Shown: in pieces, positions 44,946-56,659 of the stretch | Numbering within the stretch: position 1 is the stretch's first letter | Layout of the letters: each line of letters opens with the position of its first letter | NCBI GenBank assembly: GCA_030765065.1 | Contig: CM060979.1 | Coordinates: forward strand, 109,852,350-109,916,349 | From: Deroplatys truncata | Taxonomy: Eukaryota; Arthropoda; Insecta; Mantodea; Mantidae | Direction of reading: 5' to 3' | DNA length: 64,000 nt | Made by a program: the position numbers and the translations under genes | The notes under the pieces: model-generated | Database searches by the model: none | What the model saw: the letters and a program-made list of their open reading frames with translations, nothing else | Told to the model about the DNA's origin: nothing

Positions 44946-46780
44946 ATAAAAAGAGGTTTCTCAATATTTCCAGTGTCTGGCGCGCGAATTTATGTTTCAA
45001 TTATTAATAACCAATTAGCCTATATCAAGACCGTTGCTGGTCAGATGCCTGAATATCGTGTTCCACAGTCATTCTATTTGACACATTTTCATAATGAGCG
45101 CAAGTATATGTACCAAGATGTGTGCCCAAAAGTTAACTGAAATTAAAATTTTAAAAAATATGCTACCCTTAAAGCGGATTCATTGACAACAAAACTTGAC
45201 ACGATTTGGAAGAAGCTGTGTTTGTTTCCGTATTTGAGCTAGGTCCACAATGAAAATATTTCTGGTAAAAGATGTATCATAATGTAACGTGATTAGAAGG
45301 TTTGGTTTTTATATGAATTCAATAATTCTTATGGGTTTATGTGAAGTTGTAATGGCTATGTGATACCTTTACTTGTAATTTGTAGTGCTATGCTACTTTC
45401 GATAACCCGTATTTCTTCATTCTTAATAAATGAGATTTCTAGTTGTTTAGGAGCTTGTTAATGTTTCTAATAAATTCCAAACTGATTTCATCTAAATTTG
45501 TAGACTTTCACTATTAGATGGTGTTATTTCTGTATCTTGTATTCTACCATTATCTCTATCCTTCTGTAAGTATCCAGGATTCACAGCCAGAAAACAAATT
45601 AGGAATTCTTGTGACATTTTATTTTGGTTTCCTTCCTAGTCATAGCTTTAATGCCCCATTTGCTGTTCTGCATATGGTTTGAAATATGTTTAGCTTATTG
45701 TCTAAGCCTGAATCTTTATTGTAACATACTGAATATAAATATTTGTTTTCTATTATTATGTCTAACTTTGATTTTGTATTACCATTTTATATCTATCTTT
45801 ACTTGATATTCTCATTATATTTTTCTTATTCTCTTGATATAAAGATTCTGTAATTCCATTTCTGACCTTTGATATGTTTTCATCCTCAGAATAATAGAAA
45901 TGCTGACAGTGATGTTTCCATGAGATCATATTGAATGACGTACATTTAAATATTAAACAAAGTGGACGAGAGGCTGTACTCTCGTGTTAAATTTGGGTTA
46001 TTTTGGCTCTAATTATCTTTGTGTTAAACTTTATACATTTAAATGAAGTGTGGTAGATAGTCTTATTTCCATTATTTCCAATAGTTTGTTCCTTATAGCT
46101 CTAAATAGCTCTAATAAAGTTTTTTTCAAAATAAATAAAGATTATTAAAGGAAATATCTTATGTTTTATATTCATAATGCTTTCTCTACTTACTATCATG
46201 TACTTTTAAATAACTTCCACAAATTGTTCCTACAAAAGTTTATTTTTCAATTTACTTCATGCTTATCTAGATAAATCTTTGTGGAAATGGTTTCACGTTG
46301 AAGGTATAAGTGGGAGATAGAGGAAACCGAATCGATTGTCAAATGTTTAAAATATAGTCTCTATATTCTGGCCTGGAAATTGTATACTCTTTCCATCACA
46401 TTTCGAGAAACAGCTGAATAGCGACTGAACTTTAAAATGTATGTATTTATTCACTACAATGGGTATTACCCGGTGGCAGAGTTAAATATACAAAATAATA
46501 TTACAAAAATAAGTGCACAAAGAATTATAATACAATAATCAACAATGTGAATAACTTTCTATCAACAATCATATTATTGTAGCTACCAATGTAATATAAG
46601 AGCTAAAAGTTTTGAAATCATTAATTGCTTTACCCTTTATATTCATTAATTACCTATTCAGTCAGTAAAGCCAATATTTTACATTGGTATTCACAAGTTT
46701 ATAAAATTTCAAATATATATCTAAGTAACGTTTATAATTAACTATCCAAAATTTATTGTATTCAGATTTTTCCTAAATTT
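44946..46780. other. AT-rich stretch without recognisable gene
   Basis: No motif or repeat family was recognised. Only short hydrophobic open frames occur, such as 45624-45806, with no domain. Confidence 0.4.
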
Positions 46781-47033
46781 CCTCATGGACAGAGGAGAGC
46801 CCTGAAAGGCTACTACAGGCAATTCTTCCATTCTTTAATGGCCTTACTAACAAAGGAGAATTTTCCTACGTCACTTCTGTGCCTTCTTCCCTTAATTTTA
46901 ACAAATGATCGTTTCTTCCGTAATAAGTCGGGTTCTCCAATCTTTCATTAACGCCCACCTATGTATTTAAACCAGCGTAAGGTTTAAATAATGTGCACAA
47001 CCGATGCTTCTTACGCCAAACTTTTAAAGGCTC

Positions 47034-47645
47034 TCATTGAATATCTTCCTCTTTAGTGGGTCCAAAATATTTACCTCTTTTTATGAATTTCATAGCCCTT
47101 TCCTGTATCCTTTCTAACGAATCAATTTGATTAATTCTAAACGGGTCCCAACATGATGCTCCATATTCCATAACCGGACATACTAAAGACTTATAGGCAA
47201 TTCCTATGGACTTTGAGCTCCCCTTTTTCAGTATCCTCATTATGAAATGTAATGTTTTCCACGCTTTCCTAGATACAGAATTTCCTGGTCGTCCCATTCA
47301 GCGTTACTCGCCAAGTACACACCCAAATATTTTCAGCTGTCCACCTGCGAAATTGTTTCCCGCCCACGTGATAGTCATGTAGGATTTCCTCCTCAGATCT
47401 GCTAAATTCAAGAACTTACTTTTCTTAGCATTAGTTTTCCTCTTATTTGCAGCAGCCCAATTACTTATTTCATTTAAATAACCCTGAAGCGCGGAATCAT
47501 CTACAATATTCCGAATGTTATTGTAAATAATACAATTATTCGCAAACAATCTTATCTCGCATTTAATATTTATAGTTATATCATTAACAAAAATAAGAAA
47601 GAGTAGTGGACCCAGTACTGAGCCTTGGGGTACACCCGAGCTCAC
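47034..47645 (-). pseudogene. LINE reverse transcriptase, C-terminal half
   Basis: The piece at 47645-47304 starts SSGVPQGSVLGPLLFLIFVNDI and continues to CEIRLFANNCIIY, where the catalytic FADD box is changed to FANN. AANKRKTNAKKSKFLNL follows. The piece at 47297-47034 has LVCPVMEYGASCWDP and LERIQERAMKFI, the thumb/C-terminal region of CR1/Jockey-type enzymes. Loss of both catalytic Asp residues shows it is dead. Confidence 0.85.
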
Positions 47646-48776
47646 GGTGCCCCTTCCGGACAGTTATTTACCTAATTTTACCCTTTATGTTCTCCCTTCC
47701 AAAAACATTTTAACCCATAAAGCTACGCGTTTATCAATTCCTAACTTCCGAATAAGTAAATTATGCGGCACTAATTAAAAGCTTTAAAAAATCTATCACC
47801 ACTGCATCAGTTCTTTCTCCTGCAACCATCTCATCTGCTAAGTATGAAATTATTAAGTTATTTGGCTTTCGCACGAGTACCCCGGTCTAAAACTACGTTG
47901 CATCTCCTGCAACCACTTTTTGTTTTCTAACTCCTCCGTATAATATATTCTGCAATTAAATTCTCCATCAATTTACACACCTCTTAAGTTAAACTAACTG
48001 ATCGATAATCATTCATTTCTGTTTTATTGCCCCCTTTATGAATCGGAACTCAACAGTAGTTTTCCAATCTTCTGGCAATCTGTAGTTAATTGATACGTTG
48101 AACAAAAGCATTAGGTAGGGAATTACGGCTTCTCACCCAATCTTCAGTATTTCGGTAGGCATGTTATCGTATCCCCTTTGCAACGTCTTGACCCTTTACG
48201 CATTTGGAAACCATTATTTGAAAAACAGATACAAAATGTGAATTTAATAAGCTCTCTTTGCCCTTATCACCCAATACAGTAATCCCATTAACGTTAAGAT
48301 CTGGTAGGGCCTCTTCACTGTCCCTGCGTCTACTTACATAATTGAAGAAACATCTCCAACAATCATTCTCCCCACTAAGGATTTATTTTAAGAACCGTTC
48401 TTGACTTGCAACCTTGTAGTTGTTTAAATAATTCCTTAAATCTATTAAAATACCCTTCAAATTTCTTTGTTTCTTTTATGAAACGTCTGTGAAGTCTTTC
48501 TTTCAAGTATCCTAATAGATTTTGTATAAAATTCTGGAACAGCGTTACGGTTTTATATGGAACATGTTTTTAATTGTCTCCGAAATAAGTGTCTTGAAAC
48601 TAACCTATGCCGTATATACACTACTGGCAGATTTAACAAGCAGCCTATAGTGTTCGCGGAGAAATATTTGAATACCATTCATGTCAGCCCCGCGGAAATT
48701 CCAAATAATTACTTCTTCCCTTTCAGACCGGTGTTTTCACCTCTTCCAGGTTACATTTAATTGCGCACATCTGTGG

Positions 48777-49300
48777 TCACTTATACCTGGTAAAACTGAA
48801 CATGCAGAAACAACGACTAAGGCCTGTATAAAAATACATCCAGTATAGCTGCTTGCCGAGTACCGTTTTAACGACTTGTAATAATCCCTGATCCCAGACA
48901 ACAAGGCTAATGAGGTTTGGAGCTTCGCCTCCTATTAACTGACCATCCCAGTTTACATTTGGCAGATTTAAATCCCCTGCTTGAATAATACTATTTCGCG
49001 TTTTCGAAGCCATTTTTCCCACTAATTTATGAAGAGTTGTAAAATGGCTTCGCCAGGTGGTCTGTAGCAAGCTATTACTGTTATACTATTTCCTTCGATT
49101 GTTTGGTCCATAATTTCTATTGCGGTCATTTCTATATCATCTTCAACCCACAAAACTTTACTGCTTAACTCTGATTTAGTGTAAATAAAAATTCCCCCTC
49201 CCCTTTCGTCCCTGTCCCTTCTAAAAACCTATAATCTCATCTAAATATTTCCGCGTCATTAACATCAACGTTCAGCCAGGACTCCGTGCCTCTGGTCGCG
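48777..49300 (-). pseudogene. LINE endonuclease fragment
   Basis: The minus-strand frame 49070-48777 contains NSIIQAGDLNLPNVNWDG, the GD.N.P.I.W signature of LINE apurinic-type endonucleases. The preceding piece (about 49240-49080) reads GGGIFIYTKSELSSKVLWVEDD in pieces, as in the same domain. It lies between ORF1 and reverse transcriptase as expected. Confidence 0.75.
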
Positions 49301-49379
49301 TTTGGATTACATATTTCCATTGAATTCCAAAATTCTACTATTTCATTTACAATACTACGGACGCTTACCTGTAACAGCC

Positions 49380-50225
49380 TTAAGGAATCATTTCCCACAT
49401 GTGAACCGTCGTTTCACCGAAGCTGGTGTCACTGCTGCTCCTGCCGCTCGATGCCGTCGCTCTCGCGAGCAACCCAACCAACTTTGACGATCCTCTTCGA
49501 TTAAGGTGAACACCATGCCGTCCATAATCCCAGTCATCAGTCCATTAATTAGGGTCCAAAAACTGCACATCCAGTCGCTCCGATACCCATAAAAATGCGC
49601 CATTTAACTGCATTAGTTTCCTCCAGTTGACATTGCGTCGCCTCCAAACTCCACTAACGGTAATTTTCGCTAAGGAAACAGCTGTTTTGTCTTGGTAACT
49701 AAGTGGTACATGTTTCCATCACAGAGTTAATACCTCTCCACAGGTAATTACTCTGAATATGTAACACAATCGCCCGATAGTCAATTTCCATCTCCTCTTG
49801 CTTCTCGAATTCCCTCAACACACCATCACACCTTATGCCAGACCTCAGAATTTGGATTTTTCGCATGTCAAACAATTGAGTCACCGATTATTAGGCATGA
49901 TTTCTCATTTTCTTTTCCACTATCTTCGCGTACCTCCTTTAGTTGACGGTTTTATTCTTGGAACTTACGAATTTTATCTTCCGTGTTTTGCAGCTTCTCG
50001 CGCAATTTCCGCGTTCCTCCTGGAGCTGCTTCAGTTTTTTCTGATTCGTGATGACGGTCTTATCCCCCCCTACAGTCCTCGCATGCCCAATTTTCTTCTT
50101 AATTTTTTGGCAGCTCAAATGGTACTATCTCCCGCAGGTACTACACAGGAACCCTGCACTCAGTGCTTTGTTGCAGCTCCCACATCTTTCATCAGCTGTT
50201 GTGATTTCCACCGGTCCCGATTTAA
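49380..50225 (-). pseudogene. LINE ORF1 with PHD-like finger and SGNH esterase-like domain
   Basis: Near 50210-50100 the minus strand reads ADERCGSCNKALSAGFLCSTCG followed by HLSCQ, a Cys/His finger of PHD type. A coiled, Lys/Glu-rich part (KKLKQLQEERG) follows. Then SCLIIGDSIVCHAK (49915-49870) carries the GDSI box of SGNH hydrolases. EFEKQEEMEIDYRAIVLHI and SNYLWRGI follow, then a DGVHLN-like motif near 49515 (catalytic Asp/His), and LGWLLARA in another frame. It is fragmented by stops. Confidence 0.75.
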
Positions 50226-50379
50226 CTGAATTGTTCCTATCACAAGCAAAGTTACCAATACGAATCCATTAAAATAGCTATTCGAAGTTTCAGACGTTCT
50301 GACCGATCACTACCTGCTTTTCCCGAATACCTGCCCGTCCACATTCCTAACCTCGCTCGGTAAAGTACCAAATCCACGC

Positions 50380-51715
50380 CCATTGTTCTGCAGCTACTTG
50401 GTTCTTCCTGGTACGTTCGCACTGCTCGAGGATCTCACGATAACTGATGACAAATGACAAAGAGGGTCGGGACGGATCTTCATTTCGAGATGGGACGCAA
50501 GAAACATCGCCATGTCGCCGACTCTGCACGAGAAAGAATCTCCGAGGCTCCCCCGGCAATTGCCCAGGTGGATGCCTGCCGCATGCCGACACCGCACCCA
50601 GCCACTGCTGACTTGCCGGCCGCTACCGCGGCATTTGCCGGGAGCCCGGCACTTCCGCCGCCGCAGCAAAGGACTAGAAATCCCGCTTTAGCCGCTGCTT
50701 CTCCGCGACAGCAGGGGCAGCTGCAGTCGCAACAGTGTGCCAAGACAGGGAGCTCTTCCACCACACCATCCAAAACAGTGACGAGCTATGCCTCGATCAC
50801 TGTTAGGCCGCAACTACACCCAGAAACAGCACGAACAGTCAGCATCTCACCACACTCTGAGCCGCAGGCAACTACTTCTCCACCGACAAGAGCTCCGCCA
50901 GCAGTACTGGCTCCGTAAGTGGAGTCAGCACCACTCATCACCTCCAGTCGCCGACACCGCTAGGGACGTCCACAGCACCACCGCAGCACTCAGCACCTCC
51001 GGCAAGATGCAGTGTGGTCATCTGCGGAGTACCCCGGGACCTAGCAATACGATTTGTCCTTTCCGCCGCACAACACCAGTGGCCTTCGGCATGCACTTCT
51101 GAGGAGCGACTACGGGAGACCGTCCAGGGCCTACATTCTGAGGTCCTGACGATAGGCGGCCGTCTCGGAAACGTCGCTGAAGACGTGAAGCACATCACCT
51201 CTTTCATCACAAAAGAGCATTCAGAAGCACATCTCCGCCGCCTCAATAACATCGAAACCACTCGAAGGGAGCGTGCACGACCCAACCCTCATTTCTTCGA
51301 CGCCTACATCAACCAAGCCCCAGACGAATACTACTCGAGAGATCGAGCTAGAATCACCAGCAATCACCGCTAAGGACTCCACCCAGACCACCAATAACCA
51401 CAGTAAAGCTCCGGCCAAAACAAATGATGACCTAATTAAAACTCAATAAAATAAACAAAAAATACACCACGCCACAGTTCCTTCCAATTCCTCTCCACGC
51501 AAATCCCCCACGTGTGGCGGCCAGGGCCCTCGATCATGGTCGTCACCCGGTCATTCCTCACTCCACTGCCAGGGCAATAAGCTGGCAGTTACCTTCCGTA
51601 CTAATGGGGGTGCAAAAGCGGAACCCCAATACCTCTCCTAACTTCTCCCTTCTAACCCACTCTTAGACATAATCTATTCCCGAAAACCCAATCCAAAAAA
51701 TGACAAAAAATAAAT
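50380..51715 (+). other. GC-rich decayed ORF block, probably retroelement
   Basis: This block is far richer in G+C than its surroundings. On the plus strand 50454-50918 is open for 154 codons, rich in Ala, Pro, Ser and Gln. 51014-51373 is open for 119 codons with a heptad-like stretch (RLRETVQGLHSEVLTIGGRL) followed by EYYSRDRARI. The two are in different frames. From 51480 a non-coding stretch (GTGTGGCGGCCAGGGCCCTC...TGCCAGGGCAATAAGCTGGC) leads to an A-rich end near 51700, like a LINE 3' UTR. I infer a LINE-like ORF1 relic on the plus strand, but no enzyme domain is present to prove it. Confidence 0.4.
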
Positions 51716-51779
51716 CATGTATTTTAGAAGCTCTGCATTTTTGTAGTACGATTTTGTTTCTTTTATGTTTTACTAGTTA

Positions 51780-52215
51780 TACAAAATTATATAACATTCC
51801 TTCCGAATGAAGAGGACTTTAGAGGCTATCCCCTGCCAAAAAATATTCAACACATACATTTTATTTGACATGCAAATGTCATAGACATTAAGTGTTTTAA
51901 CCAAAATCGTTAGCACCGTTTTTGAGAATATTGAAACTTTCGAAAAAATCTTCCATATAAACGGTTATTTGGAGTGGGGGGTTCCTTGAAAATCTGTGTC
52001 ACATCTTTGGAAGACATTGAACCTGAATACCAAGTTTGGTATTTATCGAATATTGGCTTTTGTGTTATGCTTTCATAGTTATAACGCGCGCGCACGGACC
52101 TTTTTATAATTTTTGGGGGTTTAGGAGTCCTCAAAATATGTATTTCTGTTTAAATCTCGTCATCGAAATTTTAGGTGGAATACAATACTTTATTTACTGT
52201 AAGTATGTATTAGAG
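51780..52215 (-). repeat. GT-core repeat family copy (reverse)
   Basis: The complement starts GTATTGTATTCCACCTAAAA, passes GGTCCGTGCGCGCGCGTTAT as the core, and ends with ACCCCCCACTCCAAATAACC, GTTTATATGGAAGA, TCTCAAAAACGGTGC and AATAAAATGTATGTG. This matches 56660-57015 and 36190-36520 in the same order. Confidence 0.75.
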
Positions 52216-52424
52216 AAAGTATATACAAGATGTATATAAAGGCATATACAGTAATTCATGATTTGTTTATGTACCTTCGGAAATGTTCTTGAAACTAAGG
52301 CACCTTCACGTGACATCTGCAGTACATTCCACAAGTCGTCAAAATCGTCTGACGGATTTGTATTGAGTGCAATACTGTTTATATTACACATAGTATTACT
52401 TGTAAATATAACCTACAGAGTTAC

Positions 52425-52584
52425 CTATATTTGAAGGATATCTTCCAGTAAGCAGAGCTGCACGAGTCGGTGTACAAATAGGCTGAACATAGTGCTGGTT
52501 CAACATGATCCCATGATATGCCATGGCGTCCAAATTTGGGGTTGGTATCTGATTGGCGCCGTGAAAGCTGAAGTCATTCCAACC
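52425..52584 (-). CDS. Arylsulfatase exon with catalytic CTPTR signature
   Basis: This 160-bp exon encodes 53 residues plus one base. It starts after a strong acceptor (TTATTTTTCAG) and ends at a GTAACT donor in phase 1. It opens with GWNDFSFHG, which follows the usual ADDL metal-binding strand of sulfatases, so the preceding exon should end with that strand. Residues 37-41 are CTPTR, the C-x-P-x-R motif whose Cys becomes the catalytic formylglycine, followed by AALLTGRY, the second half of the signature. No frameshift or stop is present, so the active-site segment looks functional. The upstream exon (signal peptide, first Asp pair) was looked for between 52.6 and 64 kb and not recognised. 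The substrate is not decidable from this exon; arylsulfatase B/I/J similarity is the closest match I recall. Confidence 0.92.
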
Positions 52585-53576
52585 CTGAAAAATAACATTG
52601 GAAATAAAGTGTGGATGCCGCGATAGTATCAGGGTAGGTATAGTCACGGCGAGGTGGCGGTTGTTGAACTTGATACCACTGATAGTTCCAGTAACTATAG
52701 TGACGCCACTGATGATGGGTTTGTTGCGTTGTAGTGGTACATAGACTGTAATAGCGCTGCGATTATAGCTTTACTAATACCTTCGGCCAAAAAGTCGCTG
52801 ATTTTACACGCACAATTTATCGAAATGAAGCGACAATTTTCACCTTAATGGATATTGATTTACCAAGGCTATTACATAAGTTATTAAGCTGTATCCTTAG
52901 GGCTTGTAAATTTTCCGAGGGACAAATTCATTAATAATTCCGTGGGCGCATACAATCTTTGTTTTACATATTGATTAGTAATACAAGTAAAATTAAAATG
53001 TGGGATTTAATGAAAGGTAGTTTTTGCAATGAAGTTTACTTTACAACAGTACCTAGGGACTTTGTTATTGATAAATATATACGGTATGAATTAATCTATA
53101 GGTATCTTTGTAGAAATTACGGAGTTGTCTATGAATCGTGGAACAACAATGACAAAGGTATAGAGTATGTGTACTGTATGAATCGTATGAATATGTACTG
53201 CAAGGAAATTATGCATCCTGCGTTGGACAGAAAGTAATAATATGAATATTGTGAGTGAAGTTCTGCTGATGTATAGGATGACAGAGGTAGATTTCAGCAC
53301 TGCGGCCAAATCTATGCCTATTGAACCTACTTAATCTCCAGGAAGCATACATAAGTTTTGAGGAAGTATCAAGGGTGTCAATATCTGATGACGGTAGGTA
53401 CAACACAGCGGGGCCCTTAACGATTCCAATTGTGCGTCCCGGCAGAGCCTCTCACATACCATGAATATCCACGACATGTGCACGTGGGAGATATCGGTGT
53501 AACAGTAGAAACAGTTCTCTTCTCCAAGCATATCCACCGCGCCTGGCCCTGTTACCCAAAAGTTAAATTAAATTAA
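52585..53576. other. Intron or upstream sequence without recognisable gene
   Basis: The exon preceding the arylsulfatase signature exon was sought here and not found. Short open frames at 52959-53237 and 53331-53537 have no known motif. Confidence 0.4.
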
Positions 53577-53880
53577 ATTGAGTTTTATTTATGGACGCTC
53601 TTTAACTACTATGGTCCTTAGCGTCCCATTCTATATTGGGATTGAAATACCGGTAATTTTACTCAGAGGCCTCTTTATGAGGCTTGAGGTTCTTTTACGT
53701 GCCGTAAATCTACGACACGGGACCACCGGCTTTACTTCCCTTCGGAAGGAAGCCATGCTAAAAAAATTTTACGCCCGAAAAAATCCATCGCTCTCGCCGG
53801 GTTTAACACGCGACCACGAGAATTAGAGGCTAGCATGCTAACCACTACACCACGAACGACACCCTAAACATTAAAGAGGG
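53577..53880 (-). repeat. SINE family S2, near-complete copy
   Basis: The minus-strand head CGTGGTGTAGTGGTTAGCAT is followed by a degraded box B in GTCGCGTGTTAAACCCGGCG. The body matches 39410-39700, including GGTGGTCCCGTGTCGTAGAT. It ends at ATAAATAAAACTCAATTTAA on the minus strand. Confidence 0.85.
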
Positions 53881-55924
53881 AAAATAAGTGAGAAGGAATG
53901 AGAAACAGGAAAAATCAACAATCGTAACAGTACGTAACAATCAATCTCAGTATTCGCTTAGCGAACAAGGAAACGCACAAAAAAAATACTTTAATAAGCT
54001 TGGTCGGTCACCTTGGACTTTGAATTAGAGATGTACATTTCTGCGATTTTTCCTGCCTGCACCTGCCTGCCCCGACAAGCAGGTTTGCCACGAGCCAAAC
54101 TACGCATACGCAGGTGGTTTTCCTCAATGCTGGGCCAGAGGAAAACTATCTCAGCGAAGGTTTACAGACGGAGTTGTGGAACCTGCTCTCATAAGTAAAT
54201 AGGCTAAGCGTTATTTCATGCATGGCCTTGCGATACGACAACATCCTAATGCATTACTGTTATATTGAAGTTATTTTCCTTAATCATATGCCCCAAACTG
54301 CTAATGCAATAATTATAATTAAACGTCAACACTTGGGAACTGTTTGGAAAGTTTTCATTGGAATTATTTCAAACATTACGTTCAACAACCTTTATCGACG
54401 TTTTTTAAAATAATTTGAGGTATTTGCAAATGTTTTCAGTTTGCAAGGTGAATATGTTTGAATTCGTGCTATTATCGTTGTTGTTAACAGTGTTATATCC
54501 ATGTCCTTACAACTGTTCAAAATGCACGCTTTTAACAAAGCGCACAAATGAGTTGAAGTATTTTTTTATTATTTCATAACTCTTTACTCACCCATTTTTC
54601 CGCCTTTAATTGCCGCTTTGAAGACGTCATGCTGCCAGTTTAATAATGCGCATTCGCTTAGAAGGTAATCTACCTTTTGATCTCCGTCACCACAAAGACA
54701 GCCTTTTAAACTGGATGAAGTCTAATAAAAGTGGAGAACGTGTAGGAATGTAAAAATTGTAAAAGATGGAAACGTTTATTTTAAGGTTAAAACATCTAAA
54801 TATTCGAAAACGTAACAATGCACAATAGCGACAATGGACAGGGACAAAATTTGGTAAAGTATAACAGATTAAACCTTGATTAAATCACAGATAGGTTGAT
54901 AACTGCACACCTCTAGTTTGAAACCGGGACCTACCGAATAGCAGGCACAACAATCTGGGCTACTCCGCTCGGTGTTCTGCTGGTTTATTTCGGGAACTTG
55001 ACGAATTTGTAAATAAAATTGACGATGACAATGTTTAAATCCGTGTTCAATTCCTGTAATGTGACTTTCAGGGGTAATTTTAACAATTGTATTTTATATT
55101 TCAATTCTGTTCAAAGAGTAAATCCGGCTTAATGTTATTGTGAATATATTTTTTTGAGTTACAGTCGTCTGTGGTAAGAATTACTGAAATAATTAAATGT
55201 TTCTTGTTTCAATTAAATGTGATAATTGAAACAAGATGATGTCCGAGCATCGTTAATAAAAGTTCTTAATGCCCATAGGGGTACAGTGTACCTTATAATT
55301 TATCTCGTACCCCAACAGTAAAGTAAACCATAAAGTATTATTGTTGACTAAAATGTATTAAATATCCTTATTCCTTGTGAAAAACAAGAGGATAACACTA
55401 AAATATTCATAGCACATAAGAGTAATAATGAATGTAACAAATCTTGAAAAAGCATATTTATGTCTATGTCTAGACATGATTAAAGTTCAATAGAAAATAA
55501 AAGAAATTATTAAAAGCATTTTTGTCTAAAATAAACGAGAGTAAAACCATAACTACTGGTCAAATCCAGCATAAAACATTTATACAGCTAACTGAACGTT
55601 ACTGCGTTAGCACAGTTATATAGTTAGTAAATGAAACAAATATAAAAAGTCACTTTCTTTCCAATACACCCTACTCTAAGTTAATAATATACATAATTGC
55701 ATATACAATATACCTAGGGAAATATCGTAATTATAATTTACATAAAAATTATTGATAAATACTTTTTTCTGGATACATCATTTGTGAATGTCTACAGTGT
55801 AGGAAAGGTCATCAGAAAATGATTTGCATGTTGATGTATTTTGTATATCGAAAGCACAAAAGTACTGACATTGAATTTGATAAATTTTACAAATAAATTC
55901 ATCGGATATACCGGCATGGTTCGC
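53881..55924. other. AT-rich stretch without recognisable gene
   Basis: No domain or repeat family is recognised. A slightly GC-richer patch (54040-54190) includes a CCTGCCTGCACCTGCCTGCC stutter. Confidence 0.4.
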
Positions 55925-56520
55925 TACGGTTGGTACTAAGGGAGTAAGACTAGGGGACTAGATGCGCAGGGGGATTTAGCACCTCGAACTACAAGACAAA
56001 TTGTGCCTAAGACCCTGACGGGGTGCTCTCAGGAGGGAGGGGTGAGGCGAGAATAAACAGAGGGCGGCCGTACCAGGAGGCACGACAGGGCAGAGAGCAG
56101 TGTCCCTACCTTTTACAGATTGAAACTCCCCTGATGGCACCTGGTGCAAACGGTTCCCCTCCCCTCCTGCAGGTTTGCACATCCCACTGGGAGGCCGGGA
56201 CTCGGAGACCTCCCGTATTCCCGGGGGTGAAAGGTTACATAGAGCATCCTTTTCCCTTGCCATGCAACGCCGAGACTCCCGCCGACACTTTCAACCCTGA
56301 AACAGAACAAGCAGATGAAAGCTGAAGTGAAATGAGAAAGGAAGTGAACTGGAAGGATATGAAATTTGGGGGATGCAGTGAACCTTCCAAGCATTCAAGC
56401 CAGCCAGGGAAACCCTCGAAAAGCCATGATTCAGGAAGGTCGTCCGCGGCAATAAAACCCACAACCTCCCGAATGCAGGCCACAGATGTTACCGCCTGAG
56501 CCATCCCGCTTGGTTTGATA
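55925..56520 (-). repeat. Long tRNA-headed SINE, family S1
   Basis: The minus-strand right end is AACCAAGCGGGATGGCTCAG followed by GCATTCGGGAGGTTGTGGGTTTTATTGCC, a tRNA-like A box and decayed B box. The body holds GGAGGTCTCCGAGTCCCGGC and CACCCCGTCAGGGTCTTAGG. It is collinear with the copies at 57.3 and 58.5 kb. Confidence 0.75.
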
Positions 56521-56659
56521 CTAAGATATTTCCCTCCCTGTTTTCGAAATGACAAGGATATATAAAATTTACAGGCAGTTAGTTATCTGTCACATGGTTG
56601 TAATGTTGTGTTGCTACCGTCAGATCAACAAGCTTAGTCGTTAGAGTAGCGTGTCAGTA

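Larger units (their letters stand above)
46790..50225 (-). mobile_element. CR1-like LINE, decayed, with PHD and esterase-type ORF1
   Basis: Minus-strand pieces run in the order ORF1, endonuclease, reverse transcriptase, 3' end. ORF1 (50225-49380) has a Cys/His finger and an SGNH-esterase-like block. The endonuclease piece is at 49070-48777, the reverse transcriptase core at 47960-47304 and the C-terminal part at 47297-47034. ORF1 with a PHD-like finger plus esterase is a hallmark of CR1/L2-type LINEs. Many frame breaks; the 3' tail at 46440-46790 is AT-rich. No target duplication was found. Confidence 0.78.
7456..52584 (-). other. Arylsulfatase (ARSB-like) gene, partial; span of five recognisable exons
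   Basis: The five exons, read on the minus strand in the order 52.5, 29.7, 23.4, 15.4 and 7.6 kb, are separated by four introns of about 22.6, 6.1, 7.7 and 7.6 kb. Every junction keeps the frame: phase 1 (G/GT, Gly), phase 0, phase 1 (G/CG, Ala), phase 0, and the last exon ends in phase 1. The joined product of about 369 codons carries the sulfatase signature CTPTR, the GKWHLG block, SSDNG and WEGGVR in the order typical of arylsulfatase B/I/J. Family knowledge: such enzymes are secreted or lysosomal and hydrolyse sulfate esters of glycosaminoglycans or related substrates after the signature Cys is converted to formylglycine. The signal-peptide exon with the first Asp pair and the C-terminal exons were not found. 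All introns are loaded with mobile elements. Confidence 0.9.

Noticed and set aside
50480-51285. Minus-strand Cys/Arg-rich frames in the GC-rich island
   Set aside because: Likely shadows of GC-rich sequence; no domain pattern and irregular Cys spacing.
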